Below are positions 7,795 through 16,407 of a DNA stretch of 37,763 bases, in pieces; positions within the stretch are counted from its first letter, which is position 1, and each line of letters begins with the position of its first letter. The translations under genes were made by a program, and so were the position numbers. The stretch covers positions 1-37,763 of the forward strand of contig NZ_JACADJ010000037.1 in NCBI RefSeq assembly GCF_013389365.1, read 5' to 3'. Below the pieces are notes generated by a model. It was not told the DNA's origin. It ran no database searches and saw nothing but the letters and a program-made list of their open reading frames with translations. This DNA comes from Desulfobacter latus. GTDB lineage: Bacteria > Desulfobacterota > Desulfobacteria > Desulfobacterales > Desulfobacteraceae.

Positions 7795-7846
7795 TGCGCC
7801 TTAATCTCCTGCAAGCACATCAAGTTTCTCACGAAAATGCATCTAT

Positions 7847-9139
7847 CTACCTCGCATCCAGGTAATCGCTGTACCACAGACCGCCCAGTGGCAGTCCTTC
7901 AGCCACCATATTCTTTACCATATCATCGTCACTTGCCCTGCAGATAATGGAAAAGCCATCCTCACCTTTTTCCAGTATCCATACTTCATCCGGCTCAAGG
8001 GCATCAACAAAGTAAGGCTGATGGGTCGTGATAAACACTTGGGAGCCGCCTTTTTTCCCTGTGGCATGCGTCCTGAACTCAGTCGCCAGGGATTCAAGAA
8101 GCTTATGATACAGCCCGTTTTCCGGTTCTTCAATACAGAGAAACGGAGGGGGAGTGGGATCTTCCAGCAGCAAAAGATAGGCAAACACTTTCAAGGTTCC
8201 GTCGGACATCTGCTGGGCATAAAAGGGATCCTTAAATCCCCTGTCATTAAACCGGAGAAGCAGCCGGTCGTCATTGGTCCTTTCCGTATCTATTTTTTCA
8301 ATACCGGGAATTTTCTGTGTGATTCGCTTTAAAATATTCTTAAACCGTTTCGGGTGCTCCCGCTCCATGAACTGGACCACATTGCCCAGATTATCGCCGT
8401 GGATGTTCAAATGTTGCTGGGGCCCGGCAAGAGGAAGACTCCGGGCCGCATCCGGAGTAAAATAGCTTAAATACCAGCTTTCAATAAATTTGCGAAAGGC
8501 AGATATCCTGGGGTGCTGTTTGAGTGAACCCAGTGTGGCAATACCAAGCTTGCGCAGATCCTCAAGTTCCACCACTTCCGTTTCCTTTGATTCTTCCTTT
8601 GCACCGCCTGACTTGATGGACTCCATGAAGTTAAGCAGGTCAAATTCCCCCTTGTCCTCGTCAATTTTCAGTCCATCCTGATCGCCTTTCCAGGCTACGC
8701 CTTTACCGTTGTTCAGCATCAAAAACGAAAACGGCCGTCCATGTTTTTGACCTTTTCTACGCTGTCTGAGACGTTCTTTCAAAACATAAGGCCTCTCAAG
8801 GCGGTCCATGGCAATTGACAGCTCATAGGTAATGGGGCGGGTTTTTCCATCTTCTTTGTAATAAATTTCAAATTCAATCGGGTCTTTTTCTCCCTGGGAT
8901 AATATTTTTTTAAAACCGCCGCGGCCACGACTGTCGCAGGCTTCCTCCACACCTGATTTCAAACAGTCCGCCAGAAATCCAAAGGCATCAAAAAGAGTGC
9001 TTTTTCCCACCCCGTTTTTTCCAATCACGGCTGTCATAGGGGTTAACGGCTTGTCTTTCTGCCGATTCCACAACCGGCCGAGAGTGACATCCTTCAATGC
9101 CCTGAAGTTTTTTATCCTGAAACCTTCAATTTTTGCCAT
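7847..9139 (-). CDS. AAA family ATPase (OLD/RecF-like, COG4637 type)
   Basis: The protein is a SMC/ABC-like ATPase of about 430 residues. KIEGFRIKNFRALKDVTLG opens the fold, GKNGVGKST (near 40) is Walker A, LCIEEPENGL (near 335) carries the signature-region Walker B, and VFITTHQPYFVDAL (near 370) holds the switch His. The start is ATG 9139, with GGGAG six bases upstream; a TTG four codons earlier is less likely. It begins 28 bases inside the 3' end of the pglX stub, so its ribosome binding site lies in that remnant. Related ATPases act in defence, often with a TOPRIM or DUF4276 partner; none is visible here. It occupies the place normally held by the rest of pglX and brxHII. Confidence 0.82.
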   Translation of the reverse strand: MAKIEGFRIKNFRALKDVTLGRLWNRQKDKPLTPMTAVIGKNGVGKSTLFDAFGFLADCLKSGVEEACDSRGRGGFKKILSQGEKDPIEFEIYYKEDGKTRPITYELSIAMDRLERPYVLKERLRQRRKGQKHGRPFSFLMLNNGKGVAWKGDQDGLKIDEDKGEFDLLNFMESIKSGGAKEESKETEVVELEDLRKLGIATLGSLKQHPRISAFRKFIESWYLSYFTPDAARSLPLAGPQQHLNIHGDNLGNVVQFMEREHPKRFKNILKRITQKIPGIEKIDTERTNDDRLLLRFNDRGFKDPFYAQQMSDGTLKVFAYLLLLEDPTPPPFLCIEEPENGLYHKLLESLATEFRTHATGKKGGSQVFITTHQPYFVDALEPDEVWILEKGEDGFSIICRASDDDMVKNMVAEGLPLGGLWYSDYLDAR

Positions 9140-9645
9140 GTTTTCTCCCAAAAAGGTGTTGATCCATATTTTCCACCGTTACTGCATAAGTCGAACCATA
9201 TGATGGCCTTGTGAGGCACCTTGGTGTGGTAGGAGTGGGCATTATAAATTGGATCATTTTTACCTTCCTTGACATCTGCGGCAAAGGGCTCCCGGTGGTA
9301 ATGATAGCCCTCTGGTTTCTCCGGTTTCAGGTTTTCCCATTCGTTAATGAAATCGTTCAGCCATGGATTGGGGCAGGCCGTATAATAAGGAGGATCAGAT
9401 AAGGCCAGAATGTCTTCGTCTTCACCGATGGGAAAACCTTCAATCTGTCTGAATTCAGGATCTTTCAGTTTTTCTCTGAGCCTTTCCGTGAAATATGTTC
9501 GTCGGGCATCGTCATTCTCAAATTCCATTCCCAGACACGTAACAGGCCCATGGGTATTTTCAAAAATTTCTTCAAACAGATTGTCAGAGCCCTGTTTGGC
9601 CCTGACAATTTTGGTTTTAAACAATTCCGGTTCTTCTACAGCCAT
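9112..9645 (-). pseudogene. pglX: Truncated BREX type 3 methyltransferase PglX (N-terminal stub)
   Basis: Only 177 residues of a protein normally several hundred residues longer are present. The N-terminal methylase signature LALSDPPYYTACPNPWLNDF (the DPPY catalytic motif) is intact, as is the following YNAHSYHTKVPHKAI. At that point, where a family member would continue into the SAM-binding region, the sequence changes to IWFDLCSNGGKYG and stops at 9112. The junction lies near 9200. Without the SAM-binding core it should not methylate DNA. The stub overlaps the ATPase gene by 28 bases and may now serve mainly to lead ribosomes into it, although expression as a small protein is possible. Confidence 0.75.
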
Positions 9646-9685
9646 GTGATGGATCCTTAATTCGTAAAAATTTGATGATCGGGTT

Positions 9686-12600
9686 TTAGCTTTCAGCGGT
9701 TCTATTCAGATTTTCGACCAAGTGTAATCCTGACTGCGTCAACCGGTATTTCTGGTTTTTGCTTTTAGGCGTTTCTGGCAATGTCATCTCAATCAGATCT
9801 CTTTCCATAAGGTCTGCCATGGCGATCCTGAAGTTCCGGGTTCTTGATTTATAACCAAGAATGCCAAGAAGTTCAGGCCCTGATAGCGCCTTTTTAGAGA
9901 CATTTACCCGATTGAGCCAGTCATCTATTTGGGTATCCCGGCCTTCCGGGAGAACGGATTTTGCATTAGACAGCCAGGCGGTTTGACTGCCAAGGTCAGA
10001 TATCAGCTGCTGCATGGCTGCTATGGCGTTTAATACTTTCATGGAAGATTCAAATGCCTTTACTTCCCGAGCCGCATATTGGAAATTTTTTAATTTTCCA
10101 GGGGTGGAATACGCCTGGAGAGACTCAAAGAATTGTTTTGCGGATTCAAGGGCCTGGTTATGGGACGCTTTTGTTGAATCGGTTACCAAATCCTGTTCCC
10201 AGAAAATAAGGCCTTCCCGCAGGGCCTGTTGGGTGAGAACAATGCGTTTAACTGTTTTATTGACCGCACCCTGAAGCTGTGCAACCGGGGCCGCGTCCCC
10301 CTGGGTGATCAACTGGGCCATGCCGGGCGTCATCTCAAGCAGTTCAAAAAGGGCTTTCAATGCCGGAATATTCCACTCCTTGGGCTGTTCCAAATGCTTG
10401 AAGTGAATGAGTTCGTCCATGGATGTGCCGGCCAGAAGCTTCAGGGCTGTAGCATCGAACTTTTTACCGGGTATGGCCAGGATTAAATCCCCGGAATATA
10501 CCAGGGCGGCTATGGTCACTGCGGCCCAGTCCGGTTCAAGCCTTGCGGATTCTATGTTCATATATTCAAGGCCGTTATCATCCTGAATGAGTTCATTCCG
10601 GTTTACCACCTGCCCCTGGCCTTTTTGTTTCAGGATGTTCAGGATAAAGGTGGCATACTGGGATTTATAAGGTTCTATACGCTCTCCGTTTAAAAGTTCC
10701 AATGCGTCCAAAACCGCGTTTGCCTGTTTGGTTTTACCCTGTCCGGCAATGGCCCTTAATGCATCTTGGGCCGCCTGTGCCCGGTTTTTGCCGGTGATCA
10801 AAATTGAAAAGTATGGATAGGCCGGGGCTTTATCCCCAAAATGAGGAGATAAGATAATGCCTGAAATAATATTGATAAGATCCCGGAAATTAACGGTTTC
10901 ATGGGGAGAAATACCGGAAAGCGCCCGGATGGATTTGCCTTTGGCCCATGTGGTCAGGGATTTGGTCTGGCCCTGGTAAGTGACTTGAAATGAGTCGGCC
11001 ATGTGTTTTTGCAGCCATTTAACAAGATGTCGCAAAAACACATTTGCTTTTGACTCATAGGTTGTTTTGGCATTGCCGGATGAGGTTGAGGCAAGATCCA
11101 GGGCCGCAGCATAACTTTTCAGGTTTTGGAAAAAATTTTCATCGGTTCCTTTGAGTTTGAAGAACACTTCATCCGGTTTTTTTGCATCCTTATACTTAGG
11201 CGGATCATTCGGCTGAATAAAATAAAGATAAAAATCCCTTTCAGGGACTGCCGTGGATCGTTCGTTTGGGGCGCCGAAAAAGAGATACCCGGTCCTGGCG
11301 GCTTTACGCGCCTGCCATACCAGTTCATGTTCCCAGATTTTATACCCGGTCACATAGGTGGAATCCTGGCATTCCATCACCCGTTTAAGGGCTTCGTAAT
11401 AAAACCGGTCGAGCTTTGATTCGCTGAGGGTACTGGCTTTATTTTCGATAATGGCATCAAAATCGTCTGTCTTTTTTAAATCCAGGAAATATTGATGGTT
11501 GTCCGGATTGGATGAAATAAACTGGCCGCTTACGGTTTTATGAATTTCTCTTAAGACGGTTTCAACATGGGTATGCAGATCCAGTTCCGGTTCATCGCTT
11601 CCCATTTCTGCAATCATGGGGTCATAAAGACAGAGGCTGTCCCGTAACTCTACAGGCGTGGCGCCCATGGTTGAATAGATATCTCCCGTGGTCAGACGGT
11701 GGATGGATAGCGCATGGATCAATCTCAGCGCCATGGGTTTATATATCGGACGGGTAAAGGCCTGTTCAATCCTGGATTCCAGGACCTGGCTGCAGTCAAT
11801 TACCGCTCTTATATCGGGTATGGTTCTGAACGAGGCGTTTTGCTTGAGTACATCCCAGTAGGAATCAAATGCAATTAGGCCCGGATAATCCTCCGGAACC
11901 GGGTTGTTATGGATACTCTCCATGGTTTTGGACAGGGTCTTTAAGATTTCCCTTTTTTCAGCAATGGTGACCCGTTCAAACGTGTCGATATAATCGGGGT
12001 GAACAGGAAAGAGGCGGACAAACTCATCCATCCGTTCATTCATATTGCTGTAATATTTTGCGAATGGAGTGAGATATTCCCGTATTTTTGACTGCTGTTC
12101 CGCTGTTTTTTTCAACAGGCGTTGGGCCACAACGAACTTGATGTCATTTCTGGCAATTAATATTTGTTCAAAACGGTCCTTTACCCTCCTGATACTGTCT
12201 GCAACAAAGCTGAACCGAGGGCTGTCAAAGATGGCTTCCTGGACGCCTGCAATGAATCTGAATCTCAAGTCTTTGCAGACTTCACCTATCTCTCTTAGAA
12301 AGTTAAGATCAAGGATGAGTTCCTGGTCTTTCCGGGTTCTGAGATAGTCCAGCAGCTCGTCTACGACCAAGAGAAGGCCCTGATCCGGAAATTCCTTGTA
12401 AAAAGCAGTCATCATATCTTCAAAGGCATGTTTATGGTTGGAGACCGTGCCGGATTCCGGGAAAACATAATCCACGCCGATGCTGTCCAGGTATTCCTCA
12501 AGTTCAGATGTAAGGATATCTCTTAAGGACATGGTCGTGGCGCCGATTTCGGTACGGATGACTTTGAAACGACCGGCTATCTGCTTGGCTACTGCCTTGG

Positions 12601-12892
12601 CCTTTTCATGGTTCAATGCGTCCACCAGGGATCCGTCTTCAGCTAAACTTGATATAACCGACATCAGGTGAGATTTACCGGTGCCATAGTTACCGACAAC
12701 CAGAAATCCTTTATTGTCCATGGGCTTTTCAAACTGCAGTTGGGGAATGATTAAAGACGTCAGCCTCTCTGCCATCTCATCGGAGATGACGTAGGTGCTG
12801 ACAAACCTTTGAGCTGCGGCAGCAACATTTGCGTCCCTGAGCTGGACAACGGTTTCAATGGGGTCAAATTTTATCAAGTCTGAATATTTCAT
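9686..12892 (-). CDS. brxC: BREX type 3 P-loop ATPase BrxC (DUF6079-like)
   Basis: This 1,068-residue protein is the large ATPase of the BREX locus. Walker A is GNYGTGKS (residues 67-74) and Walker B is LLLVVDE (173-179), followed by a typical [22 protein letters not shown] segment. The C-terminal part ends in a winged-helix-like stretch ([27 protein letters not shown]). The whole frame is uninterrupted. It starts 26 bases after the brxF remnant and is followed by the pglX stub, the order seen in BREX type 3. The length is in the range of the family, perhaps slightly short. Confidence 0.85.
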   Translation of the reverse strand: MKYSDLIKFDPIETVVQLRDANVAAAAQRFVSTYVISDEMAERLTSLIIPQLQFEKPMDNKGFLVVGNYGTGKSHLMSVISSLAEDGSLVDALNHEKAKAVAKQIAGRFKVIRTEIGATTMSLRDILTSELEEYLDSIGVDYVFPESGTVSNHKHAFEDMMTAFYKEFPDQGLLLVVDELLDYLRTRKDQELILDLNFLREIGEVCKDLRFRFIAGVQEAIFDSPRFSFVADSIRRVKDRFEQILIARNDIKFVVAQRLLKKTAEQQSKIREYLTPFAKYYSNMNERMDEFVRLFPVHPDYIDTFERVTIAEKREILKTLSKTMESIHNNPVPEDYPGLIAFDSYWDVLKQNASFRTIPDIRAVIDCSQVLESRIEQAFTRPIYKPMALRLIHALSIHRLTTGDIYSTMGATPVELRDSLCLYDPMIAEMGSDEPELDLHTHVETVLREIHKTVSGQFISSNPDNHQYFLDLKKTDDFDAIIENKASTLSESKLDRFYYEALKRVMECQDSTYVTGYKIWEHELVWQARKAARTGYLFFGAPNERSTAVPERDFYLYFIQPNDPPKYKDAKKPDEVFFKLKGTDENFFQNLKSYAAALDLASTSSGNAKTTYESKANVFLRHLVKWLQKHMADSFQVTYQGQTKSLTTWAKGKSIRALSGISPHETVNFRDLINIISGIILSPHFGDKAPAYPYFSILITGKNRAQAAQDALRAIAGQGKTKQANAVLDALELLNGERIEPYKSQYATFILNILKQKGQGQVVNRNELIQDDNGLEYMNIESARLEPDWAAVTIAALVYSGDLILAIPGKKFDATALKLLAGTSMDELIHFKHLEQPKEWNIPALKALFELLEMTPGMAQLITQGDAAPVAQLQGAVNKTVKRIVLTQQALREGLIFWEQDLVTDSTKASHNQALESAKQFFESLQAYSTPGKLKNFQYAAREVKAFESSMKVLNAIAAMQQLISDLGSQTAWLSNAKSVLPEGRDTQIDDWLNRVNVSKKALSGPELLGILGYKSRTRNFRIAMADLMERDLIEMTLPETPKSKNQKYRLTQSGLHLVENLNRTAES

Positions 12893-12918
12893 GGTTTTGG
12901 GCCTTATATACGTATGGT

Positions 12919-13074
12919 CTAACGTGCTGTTTCCATATCGACAATTTGTATGTCACTATATCTGACTTGCTTTCTGTACATATTTGCAGGCCCGACTATC
13001 AGAGCTAAACGAAAATAAAGTTTATTTGCGGCTTTAATTGCCTCCATCATCTTTTTTTGAATTAACTTCAACAT
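12919..13074 (-). pseudogene. brxF: BrxF remnant with internal deletion of the P-loop core
   Basis: The 51-codon ORF lies directly upstream of brxC, exactly where brxF stands in BREX type 3. It reads IQKKMMEAIKAANKLYFRLALIVGPA, matching the BrxF N-terminus up to the beginning of its Walker A. It then jumps to [16 protein letters not shown], which resembles the BrxF C-terminal end. About 100 residues, including Walker A and Walker B, are missing, yet the frame is kept. An AGG lies 7-8 bases before ATG 13074. It is probably inactive as an ATPase. Confidence 0.55.
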
Positions 13075-13149
13075 ATATAACCTGCATCCTTTTCACGTTT
13101 CTACGCCATTTTGAAAAACTGCTGTTTCATGCTCGAATATTATTCTATT

Positions 13150-13178
13150 TTTACAGAAAATGAAAATTTAACTATAAT
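13150..13178 (+). promoter_or_regulatory. Sigma-70-like promoter for the TOTE gene
   Basis: A -35 TTTACA (13150-13155), a 17-base spacer and a perfect -10 TATAAT (13173-13178) lie 69 bases before the start codon at 13247. The divergent region 12893-13246 also contains the brxF remnant on the other strand. No clear operator repeat was seen. Confidence 0.6.
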
Positions 13179-13246
13179 ATTTAATAGCTGTAACCTCAAA
13201 CCCCTAAAATTAAAACGACAGGGAACGAAAATGTGTTGCGTGTGAT

Positions 13247-16189
13247 ATGATTGTCAACGATTATAATGAGTTGAAAAGAAAATATGATGCCCTGCTTGAA
13301 GAGAATAAAGCCCTGAAAGAAAAAATTCGGGAATTAGCCTCCAAGTCTGAAAATATTATTTACCATAATAAGCCTGTCCAATCCGGAGAAACAGGATTCA
13401 GTGACCTTGAGAAGCATGCATCAAATCCAAAATTCGGTGCAGCAATACCTGCAGGAAAATGTGCCGGTTCAGTTACCCGATTTTCTCAAAATTATGAAAA
13501 GATCTATCTTTTCATGTCACTGTTTAAAGGCAGGACCGATGTCTATGCAAAAAAATGGCAAAGCAAAAAAGGCGATACAGGATACAGTCCGGTCTGTCTG
13601 AATGAATGGGTCCCTGGGCTTTGCAATAAACCCCGGATAAAATGTTCCGCATGTAGCAATCAGTCGTATGTGACGTTAAGCGAATCCGTTGTTGAAAAGC
13701 ACCTCAGAGGTGAATACGTCATCGGGGTTTATCCCATGAATCTTGATGAGACCTGTCATTTTCTGGCTATTGATTTTGACAAAGAAGGATGGAAGCAAGA
13801 CATTGCGGTTATCCGGAACATTTGTTCAAAATTAGAAATACCGGTTGCAATAGAGCGGTCTCAATCCGGCAATGGCTGCCACGCCTGGTTTTTCTTCGAA
13901 CAAAAGATTCCTGCAGCCTTTGCCCGAAAATTCGGGACATCACTATTGACCCATGCCATGGGTGAGCGGCATCAAATTTCGTTCAAATCCTATGACAGGC
14001 TGTTTCCCAACCAAGATACAATGCCGGACGGCGGTTTTGGCAATCTGATCGCCCTGCCCCTCCAGAAAAAGGCCCGGGATAACGGCAATGCGGTTTTTAT
14101 CACTGAAGATTTCAATCCGTATACGGACCAGTGGCAGTTTTTATCCGGCATTCAAAAGTTGAACGATAAAGATCTGACATCCTATATCAACAAGCTGACC
14201 CGGGGAAACGACCTGGGCGTACTGAAAGAAGAGACATCAGAATCAAAACCGTGGGAAAGGCAACAATCAGCTGGCCTGAAAATTAAGGATTTTCCTAAAA
14301 CGGTTAAAATGATTAAATCCGGCATGCTGTATATTGAAAAAGCAGGATTAAGCCAGAAAGCATTAAATACTCTTAAAAGGTATGCAGCCTTTAAAAACCC
14401 TGTATTTTATAAAGCCCAGGCCATGAGGAAGTCAACTTTCGGTAAGCCGCGGGTCATTTCCTGCTCAGATGATTATAAAAATCATATAGCTCTGCCCCGC
14501 GGTTGCGAAAACGATGTCAAATCTTTGCTCAAGGAGAAGAATGCTAGACTGATACAGGAGGATAAATCCAATTCTGGAAAAAAGATCAATGTTCAGTTTA
14601 AAGGTGAATTACGGGATGAACAGCAACTTGCAGTTGATGCATTGTCGGTACATGACAATGGTGTGTTATCCGCTGCTACGGCATTTGGAAAGACTGTTAT
14701 CGGTGCAAAATTGATCAGTATGAAAAAAGTGAACACCCTGGTATTGGTTCATCGGCAGCAACTGCTTTCCCAGTGGCGGGAACGGCTGGAACAATTTCTT
14801 ATCATCAATGAATCCCGTCCTAAACCGTCTGAAAAAAGAGGCCGTAAAAAAGAACAAAATATCATCGGGCACATGGCGGCAGGCAAAGACAGGCTCAGTT
14901 GCATTGTCGATATAGCGGTCATGCAATCATTGAATACCAAAGGAGATGTCAAGGACGTTGTAAAAAATTATGGGATGATCCTCGTGGATGAGTGCCATCA
15001 TGTTCCTGCAGTTACTTTTGAACAAATATTGAAGAAGGCCACAGCAAAATATATTTACGGTCTGACGGCAACCCCTGCCAGACCCGATGGGCATCATCCT
15101 ATTATTTTCTTTTACTGCGGGCCTGTCCGGTTTTCAGTGGATGCAAAAAAGCAGGCTGAACAACGTCCCTTTGATCATTATTTAATCCCCAGATTCACAT
15201 CTTTTAGAACACCACCCGGCGAGGACGAAGCACAATTGTCCCTTCAGGAAATAAAAAACGGTTTATTATCAGATGAAATCAGAAATCAACTCATTATAGA
15301 TGATGTCGTGGAATGCTATGAAAAAGGCAGGAAGTCACTTATTTTAACGGGGCGGGTGAGTCATGTGGCCAAGCTTGCAGAAAAGCTAAAAGACAGAATA
15401 TCCAATGTCATAAGTCTGACGGGCGGTATGGGGGATAAAAAAACAGCCCAGGTCATCGGTGAAATAAATGAAATTAAGGATACGGAACCCTTTGTGCTGG
15501 TTGCAACAGGCAGCTATATTGGTGAAGGCTTTGATGAAGCGCGGCTGGATACATTATTCTTAGCCATGCCCATTGCCTGGAAAGGAACCTTGCATCAATA
15601 TGCCGGAAGACTGCACCGCTATTTTAAAGGGAAAAAGGATGTTCGGATTTACGATTACATTGATCTTCATGTAAAAATGCTTGAAAAAATGTATGGAAAA
15701 CGGCTGAAAGGATATGCTTCAATCGGTTATAAAACCAAAGCCTCAAAGTTTCCCGATGCACCGACCAACCTTATTTTCAATAAAGACGATTTTTTCCCGG
15801 TGTACTTGCGGGATATTGCCGTTGCCTCAAGGCATGTACTGATCATCAGTCCCTTTGTAACAAAACAAAGAATGCGCCAAATGATGGGCCATTTTAATGA
15901 CCTGTTGAACAAGCAGATTAAAATAACGGTCATAACCAGGCCTGCCGATGATTATGACGAAAATAGAAAAGCCATGCTGAGTGACCTTTTTTCAATCGTA
16001 GAAACCGATGGTATCCAAATGATCTATAAATCCAACATCCACCAGAAATTTGCAATCATTGATAACAAAATCACCTGGTACGGGAGCATCAACCTTTTAA
16101 GCTTTGGTTACTCCGAAGAAACCATCATGCGTCTTGAAAGCAGCAGCATTGCAAATGAATTAATTGAAAGTATAGATATGGATGGATAG
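13247..16189 (+). CDS. TOTE conflict-system protein: primase, SF2 helicase, PLD nuclease
   Basis: This is a 980-residue multidomain protein. An N-terminal coiled coil (residues 3-35) precedes an archaeo-eukaryotic-type primase domain of the kind named TOTE in Pfam. That domain has LAIDFD near 174 as the metal site, a Cys cluster CNKPRIKCSACSNQ before it, and HAWFFFEQ and DTMPDGGFGNLIALP after it. Next is a superfamily 2 helicase: TAFGKT near 478 (Walker A), LVDECHH near 581, LTATPARP near 608 and YAGRLHR near the end. Last is a phospholipase-D-like domain with HQKFAIID (HxKx4D, near 932) and GSINLL. The architecture suggests a nucleic-acid-targeting defence protein, but no function is demonstrated. 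It is divergent from the BREX genes. The start lacks a strong ribosome binding site. Confidence 0.85.
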   Translation: MIVNDYNELKRKYDALLEENKALKEKIRELASKSENIIYHNKPVQSGETGFSDLEKHASNPKFGAAIPAGKCAGSVTRFSQNYEKIYLFMSLFKGRTDVYAKKWQSKKGDTGYSPVCLNEWVPGLCNKPRIKCSACSNQSYVTLSESVVEKHLRGEYVIGVYPMNLDETCHFLAIDFDKEGWKQDIAVIRNICSKLEIPVAIERSQSGNGCHAWFFFEQKIPAAFARKFGTSLLTHAMGERHQISFKSYDRLFPNQDTMPDGGFGNLIALPLQKKARDNGNAVFITEDFNPYTDQWQFLSGIQKLNDKDLTSYINKLTRGNDLGVLKEETSESKPWERQQSAGLKIKDFPKTVKMIKSGMLYIEKAGLSQKALNTLKRYAAFKNPVFYKAQAMRKSTFGKPRVISCSDDYKNHIALPRGCENDVKSLLKEKNARLIQEDKSNSGKKINVQFKGELRDEQQLAVDALSVHDNGVLSAATAFGKTVIGAKLISMKKVNTLVLVHRQQLLSQWRERLEQFLIINESRPKPSEKRGRKKEQNIIGHMAAGKDRLSCIVDIAVMQSLNTKGDVKDVVKNYGMILVDECHHVPAVTFEQILKKATAKYIYGLTATPARPDGHHPIIFFYCGPVRFSVDAKKQAEQRPFDHYLIPRFTSFRTPPGEDEAQLSLQEIKNGLLSDEIRNQLIIDDVVECYEKGRKSLILTGRVSHVAKLAEKLKDRISNVISLTGGMGDKKTAQVIGEINEIKDTEPFVLVATGSYIGEGFDEARLDTLFLAMPIAWKGTLHQYAGRLHRYFKGKKDVRIYDYIDLHVKMLEKMYGKRLKGYASIGYKTKASKFPDAPTNLIFNKDDFFPVYLRDIAVASRHVLIISPFVTKQRMRQMMGHFNDLLNKQIKITVITRPADDYDENRKAMLSDLFSIVETDGIQMIYKSNIHQKFAIIDNKITWYGSINLLSFGYSEETIMRLESSSIANELIESIDMDG

Positions 16190-16407
16190 ATGCATCGGAT
16201 TTTAAGTCTCCATCAAGGCACGCCATCTGAGCCCTTAAAGCATTGGCCCGGGAATTATTTTCAACAAAAAAATGTTGTTGAGAAACGCCATGTTCTTTAG
16301 TAAACAAATATTCATACATTAATGCTGGGTAGATAATTTGGCAAAAGCATCTTAACTTCTAAGCTGTCTGTCAAATAGGACTTCAGCTTTAAAGGGAGGT
16401 TTCCTGT

